Assembly: GCA_009823395.1 (NCBI GenBank)
Contig: CM020518.1
Span: 12,210,501-12,274,500 of the forward strand
Length of the DNA stretch: 64,000 bases
DNA from: Thamnaconus septentrionalis
Lineage: Eukaryota; Chordata; Actinopteri; Tetraodontiformes; Monacanthidae
Reading direction: 5' to 3'
The notes beneath the pieces are model-generated. The model worked only from the letters and a program-made list of their open reading frames with translations, had not been told where the DNA came from and did not search any database. Every line of letters begins with the position of its first letter. Position 1 is the stretch's first letter. The translations under genes and the position numbers were made by a program. Of this stretch, positions 48,494 through 59,400 are shown piece by piece.

Positions 48494-51400
48494 CTCTCTC
48501 TCTCTCTCTGTCTATCTGTCCCTGTCTATTTGTCTCTCTGTCGGTCTGTCTGTCTGTCTCTCTCTCTCGCTCTGTCTGTCTCTCTCTCTGTGTTGGCGGG
48601 GTCGTTGACGTCCGGTGCTTCTTCTTCCTTCCAGAGGGAAGAAAGACAAGAGGAGGGAGCGCAGCAGGGACCGGAACGAGCACCCGACGTCCAAAAAGAG
48701 GAGCCGCAACGACGAGGAGCGGACCAAGAGCAGGGCCAAACCAGCCAAGGTGACAACACAACACATCACATCACGTCATTTACGGAAAATAGCACGGTCA
48801 CCAACGCAGGAAATTCGTTCGAAAAGAAATGACTGTGTCGCCCAAGTTGGAAATGATTTCATTGATCGCGTGAGACAGGGTTAGGAGGGGGAAAAAAGGC
48901 CCCGCCCCCTTCAGCGCTCGGCGGCACGTTTCCTCTCTGCACGTCTTCACGTGTGAACGTGTTTCACACTGTGGTGACAACGGTGACACCTTGAAAACCT
49001 TAAGCACGTCTCAGCGCTTCACGTCGCCGATAATAATCAGAGGTTTTTTTTACTGCTCTGCCCGAACCGACGTCAATCTGATGAAAATCCCCCAACGTTG
49101 TTTTTCTCGCTCGACCCGCCGACCGTCGCGCTTTAAATACTACCTTCAAAGTCGTCTCCTTCGTTCAACTTTAAACCTCTGTGGTATTTCTAGAGGTGTG
49201 CGATAAAATTTGGCATTGATCCAATAGCCAATTGATACAGCGGCGGTGTGGCTAATATTGACACAACACCGTTACCGAAACTCTATCATCAGATTGCAGA
49301 TTACAGCTGAATGAATATTCAAATTTCCAAAGTGTTTTTGTGATTCTTATTATCAAGTACTTGTCCTCACCATTCAACGCTGTTCGCATCGTTAGAGCAG
49401 TTGTCATAAAGTTCTCATAAATAGCTGGTTGTCTGTCCTCCCTTCAGTTTTTTTTCCCCTTGGAATTACAGTTGCAATCATTTCATAAGACGTGTAAAAA
49501 AAAAAAAAAAAAGATAAGGATTCCAAGTTAATGGGCAAACCTGTAGTACTTTAATCACAGAATTCAAGTATCGATCTCATTAGACAAATTTCCATCAATG
49601 CTGATACCAACATTGGTGTCGATAGTTTTGATATTTTCGGACAAATACACCAAGACTGCAGACGCAGGAGATTTTTATGTATAAATACTCAGATTTTTCC
49701 ACTTCATCAATTTCCAAGGAACTTCCATGTATTTCCAGAACACATTATAATTAGCAGGGGCGCACGCTCGGCTGGGGGTGTCCATGCCCAACCTGGGAGA
49801 CCTGCAAGTGCCCTTTGTGATGTCGCAAAGAGCCAGTCCTCCATAGCGGCGTCTCCTTGCGGGGTTTCCCGAAAAAAGGGGGGAGCCTAGGAGGCAACGG
49901 AGGGATTCTCCTCCTCCTCCGCCTCCTCCTCCTCCTCCTCATCCTCCCAACGCACTCTAAAACCGCCCTGTCATCTCGCCCCAGGCGGAGAGAGAGCGGG
50001 GGAGGAAGAACGACTACGAGAGCGACAGGGAGGGCTCGGCCACGCCCGGCGAGGACGCCGCCTCCTCGCCCTGCGCCCGCCACAACGGCAGCTACAAGTC
50101 TCACGGCGGCAACGGGGAGGCGCTGGCGGGCGCAAAGTGACCAGCGGCTGCAGCAGCGGCGGCGGCACTCACACCATCAGCAGAGAGACTCTCCAGGGAA
50201 TGTTTACACCACTGCTCTTTCCTTCCTTCCTAACTTCCCTCCCTCCTTCCTTCCTTCCTGTCTGTCGTTTCTTTTTTAACTGTACATTCTCGGCAAGGAG
50301 CCGATCCCGTAGTTCAAGCCAGCAGGGTGAGGTCTCGAACGCAGCTCGGAAACAGTGCTCGCAGACCTTGTTGTTGCGCTAAGTTCCTCTCTGCAGCACG
50401 AACACTCGCAGCAGGCCGGAGTCAGTTGGCAGTAAGAAACGGCCGACGGCTTCCTGTTTGCGAGGAGCACGATTTGACACTTGGTGTAAAAATAAAAAAA
50501 AATGTCGGCCCTGGACTTGGAGGCCCGGGCGGGGGGGCTGTTTCCTCCCTCGCTGCTGAGTCGCAGGTACTTCAGACAGCAGGCAGCCAAGATAGAAAGA
50601 AGGCTGCAAACAGGGGGTTAAATCTGCGGGGGTTCGGATGCCCAGAGGTGTTTGTGTCTGTGGGCGATGAATGAAGTGCGAAGCTGCTCTGATCGAGTCC
50701 TGAATGCAAAAGGTTTTTTTTCCCCTAGGATGACTTGAACTACGGGATCGGGGGAGGGGGCTGTCCCTGATTTTATGACTTGTTGTGCCGTAACTACAAA
50801 ATCACCCAATCATGTTCAAATTGTTTCTTTGAAGTTGTTGCCTTTAAAAAAATTAAAAAAAAAAAGAGGGAAAAAAAGCAAACCTGTCTGAAGCGGTCGA
50901 CCCAAACGAGTTGCTTTACTTCCTGTTTGTTTGCTAGGTGTGAATTTACTGGTGTTTTTCTTTCTTTCTTTGATTCTTTCGTTTCTTTTTGTTTTTCTTC
51001 CATCGCACATCGCCACAACAAGGTCACTGTGGGTCGTGCCCCCCCCGCTCTTGGTTCACCTTTTTTAACGATAAAACTGGTTGAAAACAATGAGGAAAAC
51101 GAGCCGAGCGGACGCCACTGGCGACGGTGACGGCCACCTGCTGGCCAGTCAGGAGGTGCCGGACGAGGCCCAGCAGCGCACGGGGGGTCAGAAAAAGTGC
51201 CTCGACTAAGATTGTGCGGAGAATTGGAATTTAGGGAGAAAATACAAAAAAAAAGACGCAGAGACTTGGCGGCGGCTGTGACCACAGAAAATACTAACCA
51301 GATGTTATGTTGTCAGTTGTGTTTAGTAATAATTGATAGAGTAGGTTCTATATGGATGGAATGTCTGTGGATTTGTTTGATTTCACAATTTTCTCTCTCT

Positions 51401-51945
51401 CGCTCTCTCTCATCTTCGGCGTTGCCCTTTGCAGTATTGTGATTGTGTTTTAATGCAAAGATTTTGTGCAAATGGGCTTCAGAATACAATGATTTTTTTT
51501 TTTATGTTCTCATCAGATCTGGTTACATGTTTCTTTTTTTTTTTACTTGTGAATTTTTTTTTTTTCCGTGACAAGATTTCCACTGTTGGGGCTTTTACAC
51601 ACCTAATTTGATTGTATTGTTTTTTTTTGTTTGTTTTTTTTTAAATTGTATATGAGGAAAAACGTCCTTATGATGAAGCCTGGACATCAAAATTGAGTGA
51701 AGCATTTCCAGCACTACTACAGTATGTAAAGAATTTTATTTTTTATATCCATTTCTGTACAGTAAATAGTGTCGAAAGGACAAAGCGGAGTTTCTATTTG
51801 TGTTTTGGGATGTGATGTGAAGGTTTGGCGCAGCAGATGTGTGTATCCTCCATGTGACCACCCCCCTCCCACCCCGCTTGAATCTTAACAGTTTAACTGA
51901 CATGTTCCCATAAACTGCTAATAAAGAGGCATTTCATCTAGTCGG
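42453..51945 (+). CDS. srek1: SREK1, splicing regulatory Glu/Lys-rich protein 1 (multi-exon gene)
   Basis: Ten coding exons with agreeing phase: 42453-42580, 42728-42861, 44939-45054, 46556-46702, 46793-46971, 47199-47329, 47437-47644, 48229-48300, 48635-48749 and 49985-50140. They sum to 1,386 bases, 461 residues plus TGA at 50138. The product follows the long human SREK1 isoform: an RRM ('VVQVTNLSSTVSSEQMRTLF'), a proline-rich linker, a second RRM ('RRTVYVGNLNSQTTTAEQLL') and an RS tail. SREK1 is a nuclear SR-related factor that modulates splice-site choice with other SR proteins. The C-terminal half is much shorter than in human (624 residues) and has no long Glu/Lys run. The gene lies 1.3 kb downstream of erbin on the same strand and converges with the cytokine receptor. 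Confidence 0.96.
42870..44930. other. srek1 intron 2, no certain feature
   Basis: A 2.1-kb intron with T-rich runs. Genes for SR-type factors often keep a stop-containing 'poison' exon in a long intron. Segments at 43560-43710 and 44390-44560 look less AT-rich, but I cannot show conserved splice sites. Confidence 0.35.
44939..45054 (+). CDS. srek1: srek1 exon 3, proline-rich linker
   Basis: Encodes 'GKIPEEAKALSLLAPSTPAP' and 'GGGLLPIPPPSPLQN', matching the SREK1 linker that follows the first RRM. Acceptor tcctgcag and donor AAC|gtgagt are consensus. Confidence 0.95.
45139..45913. mobile_element. Probable hAT-type element hosting a nested insertion
   Basis: The outer parts, starting 'tagggatgtcagcgttaagg' with 'attaatcgcaatcagttaa' and ending 'gcgattaatcgcagttaa' with 'gagctcagctcta', look like the two ends of one element. 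It is split by the Harbinger-type insert at 45205-45709. The target duplication is unclear. Confidence 0.45.
45205..45709. mobile_element. Harbinger-type MITE (nested)
   Basis: About 505 bp with inverted ends, 'gccgggttcacacta' and 'ctggtgtgaacccagc', flanked by TAA at 45202-45204 and 45710-45712, which fits the TWA duplication of PIF/Harbinger elements. The interior is GC-rich at the left and carries no domain I recognise. Confidence 0.7.
46556..47329 (+). CDS. srek1: srek1 exons 4-6, second RRM
   Basis: Exons 46556-46702, 46793-46971 and 47199-47329. They encode 'PPLMGNVDPSKIDEIRR', then an RRM with RNP2 'TVYVGNL' and RNP1 'RFAFVEF', and the tail 'VNHSNNAIVKPPEMTPQAAA' with the helix 'ELESVMRRVREAQSTI'. 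This is nearly residue for residue the human sequence. The intron 46703-46792 is only 90 bp and open in the upstream frame for a while. Confidence 0.96.
47437..50140 (+). CDS. srek1: srek1 exons 7-10, RS domain and C-terminus
   Basis: Exons 47437-47644, 48229-48300, 48635-48749 and 49985-50140. The first is dense in Arg-Ser dipeptides ('SSSRSRRSRRSRSRSQSRSK'). The middle ones give 'RRRSKERSRSPRRKAKSPS' and 'KKDKRRERSRDR'. The last is acidic and polar, 'ESDREGSATPGEDAASS', ending NGEALAGAK. RS domains mediate protein contacts in spliceosome assembly and are phosphorylated. The long KE/EK tract of human SREK1 is not present in these exons, and I found none in the introns between them. Confidence 0.9.
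48330..48594. repeat. CT/CTGT-rich simple repeat filling a srek1 intron
   Basis: Most of intron 48301-48634 is made of TCTG and TC units on the sense strand. The transcript is thus a long CU/CUGU tract of the kind bound by PTB. The frames seen here are only Leu/Ser/Cys repeats. Confidence 0.95.
48760..49980. other. srek1 last intron, no exon seen
   Basis: Contains a degenerate stretch at about 49190-49650 sharing words with the hAT-type element at 31344-31896, and a (GGA/CTC)-type run near 49906-49940. I searched it for a Glu/Lys-rich exon and saw none. Confidence 0.45.
50141..51945 (+). other. srek1: srek1 3' untranslated region
   Basis: About 1.8 kb from the stop codon to just after AATAAA at 51920-51925. 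The AT-rich last 700 bases with T-runs are typical of a fish 3' UTR. No ORF of note. Confidence 0.65.
51920..51925 (+). terminator. srek1: Likely srek1 poly(A) signal AATAAA
   Basis: Canonical hexamer followed by a GT-rich stretch ('gtcggtgtttgttg') 16-30 bases later, the classic downstream element. Confidence 0.65.
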
Positions 51946-52059
51946 TGTTTGTTGACCTGATGTTTTTAAACCAACTAGTTCTGTTGTTTCACGTGCACAG
52001 TTTGGCAGTAACTGGTGACAATGGTCAGTGTTGCCAGTTAGCAGGAACATTCTCTGAAC

Positions 52060-52065
52060 TTTATT
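52060..52065 (-). terminator. Possible poly(A) signal of the minus-strand receptor
   Basis: TTTATT on the plus strand is AATAAA on the minus strand, about 590 bases after the receptor stop. If used, the two convergent transcripts end roughly 100 bases apart. Confidence 0.35.
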
Positions 52066-52651
52066 ATCGTTACTATCAATTGGTATTATCATCAGGAGCA
52101 TTCATTTCTCATAACCATCAATCAAGGCCAATGGAAAGCCTTTGGAAAGTGGAGGTACAATTAGTGACTTTCTTGTCTTTTCTTTACAGTTGGTTGAACT
52201 ACAAGGTTAACTTTCCAAAACCAGTCAAGAAGACAAAGTATTTTCCAGGCTTCAGTCCACCCAGTTCTGATGAGACTGCAGCACCCATGTTAGTCTCTTT
52301 AGCAGTAGCAAGGCACCCAGTCACTTCCTGTATTTCATCTTTTCCTCGGGGAGTGCAGCTCGAAGATTTTCTGTTGTTTTTGTTGTTGTTTTGATGGTAT
52401 CGTCGTCATCCAGGTTGCGGCTGGTTGACTTGACAGATGGTCTGACAAACTGGACTGGAAGTCTGTCAGTTATCCGTCTGTCTGTCTTTGATACCCATCT
52501 CCCCCTGTGCTCAGGGTTGCCGTTTGTTTTTAAAATTCCCAAGGTCTCCAAAAGCGCTTGCTGTATGTTGCTTGTATCTGCGCAGCAACGTCACGGAAGC
52601 TTCTCGTAACGCTCCAGCTGAAGGGACCTCCTTCCGCTTCCATTCCAGCTC

Positions 52652-53463
52652 TCACAGAAACGTGGACATTCCCACCGAGTTGGTGCTGAGTGGCCTGATG
52701 TAGTTGGACCTTGGCTTCGCCTCCTCTTCTTCTGTTTGCCACCCCCCGCTGGTTTGCGTGCTCGCTGGCGCCCCCTGTGGCGTTGCCTGCTGAAACATTT
52801 CCAGCGTAGTGTAGCCGCTCACAGTGGCCAGCGGAGGACCCTTGTGGAGGTCAACCCGTGGCCCGCCTGTGAAGGCGTCTGCCGGAATGTAAGGTGGGAT
52901 GTCTGCGGTGCCGCCTGCCGGTTGTCCTTGGATCGAAGCAGTCAAAGTCTTTGCAAAGTGATCCTCGTCCTCCTCGTCTTCCTCGTCTTCCTTATCCTGG
53001 GGGAGCCATGGAAGCAAAGCAGAAGCAGCAGCAGAAGCAGCAGCAGCTTCTTCTTCTTCTACTTTTCCGTCTTTATCCATGATCTGAAGACTGTCTGTGT
53101 CGCCCTCCTCCACCTTCAAGGTGTTGATTGTCTCCAGGAGTTCCTGAGGGAAGGAGAAGACACTCGGCACAAGGTCTTGGTAAACAGTGATTGGCCTTGT
53201 ATGCCAGTGCTTTACCAGTTCACAGGGCCGCCCTAGTTTCTGCAATGCGTTGCTGTGCCTGGGGTTGGGGATGCTGGGCCACAGAAAGGCCTTCGCTCTT
53301 GATGGAGACACGAGTTGAGCGATGAACGGATGCTTTGAACGACTCACGTTTGGGATTTGTGTCAGATGAGTGCCATACCTCTCAACCACCAGGGTTCCAA
53401 AAATCAGTGCGACGGCCACGACCCCAATGGCCAAGAGAACAGGTACAGAGACGCTAGAGGACC
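52652..53463 (-). CDS. Receptor exons 13-15: membrane span and cytoplasmic tail
   Basis: The span is 'VPVLLAIGVVAVALIFGTLVV'. It is followed by box1, 'FLWPSIPNPRHSNAL' with the WPxxPxP core that binds JAK, then by 'RPCELELLETINTLKVEEGD', an acidic box2-like segment. The tail is acidic and Ala-rich in the middle (EEEEAAAASAAASALL, DEEDEEDED) and ends 'IRPLSTNSVGMSTFL'. Tail tyrosines lie in PPYIP, SGYTTL and SNYIRP contexts. I see no YxxQ STAT3 motif. Two short segments (53378-53298, 53215-53144) that read through in frame are treated as introns. Confidence 0.82.
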
Positions 53464-56400
53464 CTGTTTGGAGAGAAGGAGCCTCATAATGCATAGGGAA
53501 CGCGGGTGGCATAAAGTCGGTCACGATAGGCGATAAACCTTGTGCAGTGCAAACCTTGATGTTTGGTTGTGGTGAAGAGGCTCGCTCGGGTCGGGGCTCC
53601 TTCTCCAGTACGAGTGAAACCGGATATCTGAATTTCGTACTCAGTGCCATCTTTGAGGCCCCCCAGTGTGTAGGCGTTGACCTCCGGACCCACTGTGATG
53701 TCTACAGTCAGAGGGACAATGGAGCCAATGTCATACTTCAACTGGGGTTTTTTTTAAGTTTAGGAAAAATTGTAAATATTTTCCATTTATTTTTCCTATT
53801 TGAGTGTTTTTGTTCCATCATATATGGCCTATGTCCATATCCATTATTGATATTATTGTTGCTTTATCTTCCAGCCAACTAATCTCTACTGTTGGAACTG
53901 AATTAGACTTGTTTACTCATATCTACGTTCATAACTGTGAGAGCGCTGCAGCAGAATGTAAAGTCGGCCCAGTCTGTAAGGTCTAGCTAGCAGCATCCAG
54001 TAGCAGCATAAAAGCTGAGAACGTCCTACTCGTCCCCGTGGTCGTCGTCCCCTTGTGGTTGTACTCGGCATAGCGGATGATGTAACCCAGCAGGAAACCT
54101 TGGAGGTCTTCCTCTGGGATGGCTGTCCACTGCAGCACAGCAGAATCCAGGGTCACATTGGTGAAGGTGATGTTCTCAGGACCGCTGACAGGAGCTTTGA
54201 AAAGCAGAATAACAAACTGGACGTCACCATTGGCATCAGAAAAACACTCAAATTCAACCCTTTTTTTTTAACATTTAACACTTGCATAGATAGACACATA
54301 ACTCATTAAAACGGAATTGTTGTTCAACTGCCGAAAAGCCACAATCAGGAAACACTTGATCAATGGTAGCCATCCCAAATTAAATCTGACTTTAAAAACA
54401 ACAGGCTATGAAAAGAAAGTTGACACCGGCAGACTCACATCCTTCGGTGAAGTAGAACTGCGTGGTCCCGTAGGTGCTCTCGCTGTGGTTGACGCTCTTC
54501 ATGTTACAGGTGTTCTTGTCCGGTCGAGTGTGCAGTGTGAGGCTGTATCTCGTGAATGGCTCCAGGGCCTCTGTGTGTTGCGCAAAGCAGGAGGTTGAAA
54601 AAAAAATATCTTCAAACTCTTTCCATCAGCTCCCAGCATTTGCATGCTGATCATTTGCGTGGGCAGAGGATCACAAGGCGCTCTGTGTTATTTGTGGACC
54701 CCATTAATAATGTGAAAGTGTCCTAGAATACAACCAGGTGGAACGCCGCCGTCTTTTACTTGCAACAATTTACTACTTTTTTTTTTTTAAGCTATGTTTT
54801 TTGCCAACCTGGTAGTGGAGACAAGGTCCTGTAGTTGTTTGTACCCTGGAAGAAGGACATGTGCACCGTCTTCCCTCCTTTAGTCCTCCACTCTGCAGAG
54901 TAGCAGACGTACTTTTGGATCAGATTGTCTCCCCAGTAGATGGTGAAGGATGTGTTGCTTTCAATCGTCACGTTGAGCTTCCCGACACTCAAACCTGGAA
55001 AGATTAGACAAAATAATAATAAAAAAAAAAGATTTACTTTTACGAATCATCCTTCGGTAGGAGCGTGCGTGATGATGAAAGCGAGCGCTCTACCGGGCTT
55101 GTCCCGCACGATGTGGTCCAGCGCCGGCGAGGTGCTCACGTTGTTGACGGCGCTGACTTGCAGACGGTACGCCGAGTAGGAGAGAATCAGAGCGACCCGA
55201 GGCTCGGCGGTGCGGATGTGCTCCTCCGGCTCCTCCCCCGATGCTTTACCCGCGGTCACCAGGTAGCCGTCGTGCTGCTGTTTGGAGGGAAACTGGCACA
55301 GAAGGGGTCACTTTCTAAAGTTGAGCCACTGCTGAATTGAAATGATTTATCATTATTATTACTATTATTATTATGAAACATTGAGCATCCATCTTGCCAA
55401 CATCCAGCAGAAATCTGTCTGCCTGTCTTAGGATTCATACCCTTTCAACTTTCTCTGACAGAAGCAGGAAGTGAATGCTGCGATCCGTAGTGGTAGGGGT
55501 CACAGTGGCAGTTTTATTGGAGCTGTATGACAGTATTTGTATGAATATTGTTTTGTTTTGGGTTGTTGTTTTTTTTTTAATGTAAAAGGAACAGAAGGGC
55601 AAGAGTGGCACCAAAGGTGCTGTGCTTTTTGTTAAACACTGCACTGCAACACAGTTAGGTGGTGCTCGTCTGAGGCCGCCACTGGGAACCAATGGTAAGC
55701 CTGTTACTGCCAGGTGACCATAAACTCTGACGGGACTGGTTTCTAATCTGACCGGTTTTATCCAATCACCTTACTTTTTCTTTCATAACAGCCTCACAGC
55801 TGGCAGGATACGTTTGTCTCAAAGCACTTGTGTTAACTCGTACATTTCTTGACTTTGTTTTTCGCTAAGCGCTGCCGTTGCCGTTGGGGCGACTGTAGCT
55901 CCGGATGTAGAGCGGATTGTCCGATGACTGAAAGGTTTTCGGTTCAAATCCCGCGCCGTCCTGGTCTGTCGTTGTGTCCTTGAGCAAGACCCTTAACCCA
56001 CATCGCCTCGTACGAGTGCGGGTCAATGTTGGCTGGTGGTGGTCGGAGTGCCCGTTTGGCGCAGATTGGCTGCCACGCTTCCGTCAGTCTGCCCCAGGGC
56101 TGCTGAGGCTACACATGTAGCTTCCCGTCACCATTGTGAATGTGGTGTGTATGAATAATGGGTTCAATGTAAAGTGCTTTGAGTGCCTAGAAATGCGCAA
56201 TGTGAATGCAATCCATTAGCATTACCTCATTTGAAAAAACTCATCCTGATGCTGCCACTGTCCTTTCCAAATGCTTCCATTGGCTCTTTGCCAGGTTGAT
56301 ACGTGAAAAGCTCTCTGTGGCGCACCAGGATAGATTACATCCCTCACTTCACGTAGGGAAACATTACCTCCCAAGTCAAAGTCATCAACCGCCGGCCGCT

Positions 56401-59400
56401 CGTCCCGCCCATGTCGGTCTCGTTGACGTCGACGACGACCGGCTTCACGGTCAGTTCTGAAAATGAGATCGTGACTCGGTATCGCACACAAAAAAATGCG
56501 CGACATATCGCTCCCCTCGAAGCCTCCAGAGCGACCTCACCTGGTGAGACGCTGTACACTCGGCTCCAGACGCACTGCGCGCAGTCGTTGCTGGTGACGC
56601 ACTGTATCTGCACGGCGTAGGCCAGCGTGGCGTCCAGGTCCTCCAGTACACACGTCTCTGCGTTTTCCGACCGAGCGGGTGACTGTCGACAACAGAGCGG
56701 CCGGTGCACGAAAAACCAAGTGGAGATGAGAAGCGCACGAACTGTTACATTCACTTTTTCAGGCTTTTCGGAAACGAGCTTCATCTTACTGTAAATAATC
56801 AGTTACACACTTCATTTATTTATTCTGGTTGTTGTTGCTTGAAGTGGAGCTATTTGAATGTGCGTAGTTAAACATCAGAGTGGATCATATTTTAGAGGGA
56901 GATTCTTTTGAGGGTGCCAAGATTTTGGGTTGACTGTTCAGGACATTTTCAGTCCAGACAAAAAGAAAAGTGTAGACAATAAGATTGATTATTGTTATTA
57001 AAAGTGTAAACATCCAATAATGGCTCACTGACACAAAAAACTTTTTTACTTTTTTTTTTTTTACAAGTACAGTAGGAGACTTCAACTTTATTTATTTGTA
57101 TGGCAATTTTCATACAAAAAGCAGCTCAAAGTGCCTTGTTGAAGTTGAGTAAAAGAGTTGAATCAGTCCTTTTACTTTTACCACATAATGTTTTTGCAGA
57201 AGTATTTGTATTTTTATAGCCAAGTACAGAAAGTGAATGCTTTTGCCAACTCAAATGCAAAAAACTAAATAAGTAAAGGCTAAATAAAATAAAACCCAAA
57301 TAGCTGGCAGAGTTTGATTTTAATTTAACATGAATCCTTGTAATTGAGTATATAATGTAAAATGTGAGGCCGACCTCGCTCCACTGCTGGCTGCCCAGCA
57401 CTCTGTGTCTCACGTGGAAGTGCTTGATGACGTCTCGGTCGGCCTGCTGCCACCTGACCTTCACCTCCAGCCTCCCAGGCTGGCGCCTGAAGGTGGCTTC
57501 GCCTGGGGGGTCGCACCGCGCTGCAACACACAGACGGTTCACCGCGACCGGAGATTCTACAGGCCGGGGCGAGGAGAAACATCAGGAAACCTGCTCTGAA
57601 CTCACTCATGTTCTTCGGCAGGCCCCTGAAAACGGCCTTGGTGCAGTTGGCTGACTCTACGTCCTGGTAAACCTTGACGGTCACATTGGTCTTCGTGAAG
57701 AACCTGAGATCCGTGCGATTGGACCCCGTGATGTTGTGGTGGGCTCGGCAGCCTCTCCCATGACTTGTGGTGGCAGGAGAGAGATGGTTAGGGGTGACTG
57801 CACTTGAACACGCTTGTTATTCAACTTTTCATGTTCCTGTGTTGCAGCAAACTTATTCTGTCTGTGAAACTCGCCCATCAAAGTCGCTAGGCGGGTTCTC
57901 ACACCTGATTGGTTACCCTGTACACCCCAAGTCAAGGCAAATCGATTGCAGACAAGGGGTTAATGCAGAGCAGCTGAACAGATTCCTTTATCAGGGTCAG
58001 AAGGTCCTGCTGCCACATATTCTTATTTCTCGCCAACTACCAAGAAAATTCATGGAGATCTTCCATTTTCTTCTTCTTCTTCTTCTTGCAGGTGTTTGGG
58101 AAGACTTCAGACATAAGCAGTGGATTCGAGATTTATTAGCCCCGCCCACTGACTTTGATGAGCGTGTTCGGAAGGTAAGATAAATTCATGAAGGGCTGCA
58201 ACACAGGACCATGAAACAATGAAATACATCATGAACTATATACAATTTGTTAGTTGTAGCTTTAATTATATTTATGAATTTTACATAAAATGAATTTATC
58301 TTTTAATTAACTAATGAAAGATTAAATAACTCATTTTGTGATTAATGACACAAGCAATTTAAAATTTCACAATGTATTCATTTAATTTGGCACTTTTTCT
58401 CCTCGTGTTGAGCGAGAGAGCTCTCCCGCGCTACTCACTGCTGCACCACGAGCGTGTACGTCCTCCCCGCCGCGCGCTCCCCGGGCTCCCACGTGCAGCT
58501 GTACAAGCGCTGGTTGTGCCTGCCGAAGCAGTCGAGGCTTCGCACGCCGTCTGAAAGGCAGACCGAGCAGGTGTTGGGAGGTGTCATTTCACCGCCTCCG
58601 CCGCTGCTTCCAATTTCCAATGAGTCGAACGTGTTCTCTTTTTTCTCCACTACCTGCGTAAATCCCGCAGTGCTGAAATTTCTCAGACAGATTTCCCGCA
58701 CCGCAGTTAACTGGAACATAAATGATGGTGAGCGTTAGAATGTGCTCGAAGCTTCATATGCAGTTTAATTGAATTGTGCAAACGAGCCATAGCGCCTTAT
58801 TTTATTTTTATTTTTTTATACCTTGTTTCGTTTAGTTTGGATTCAAAAATATTATGTGACGACATAACGCGATTTCGTGTTACAAAGTGAAAGTTTCGCA
58901 AATAATGTGATAGGTTTACGACGTAACGTGAAAACTATCACGAAAAAATGTGATAGTTTCACGTCGTAATGTGAAAATGATCACGAAAAAACGCGTTTCG
59001 CGAAACGACGTGGCAGTTTTATGTTACAAAGTAAAAAGTACAGTGTAACAAAATAACATGATAGTTTCACGTTATAACATGAAAAAAAAATATCATGAGA
59101 AAACGTGATAGTTTCACATCACAATCTGAAAATTATCGCAAAAATAACGTGACAGTTTCACGAATAATTTGCTAGTTTCTCATCATTATATGAACATTAT
59201 CACGAAATAACGCGAACGTCAGACCAATTTTTCCTGCATGGAGGAGCTGGCTGGCCTCGTGTTGGATGCCTCACCACGGTGTTTGATCCGTGCACCTGAA
59301 ACGTGAGCTTATTTGATTCCTGTGTCTTCATAGCAAACCTGATTTATGCGTTGCCTGTTTAAGTTGTGGCGAAGTCATTCCTTATTTCCCACTTTAAAGT

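Noticed and set aside
48121..48770. Several Cys/Leu/Ser and Arg/Glu/Thr-rich frames in the srek1 region
   Set aside because: They come from the CT/CTGT repeat of the intron. Only 48229-48300 and 48635-48749 are exons.
50780..51285. Frames in both directions (116 and 163 codons) after the srek1 stop
   Set aside because: Lys- and Phe-rich runs without homology, located in the 3' UTR before the poly(A) signal.
55886..55960. Possible tRNA gene (A and B boxes)
   Set aside because: The B box is good but no cloverleaf folds, and the downstream body and tail identify a SINE.
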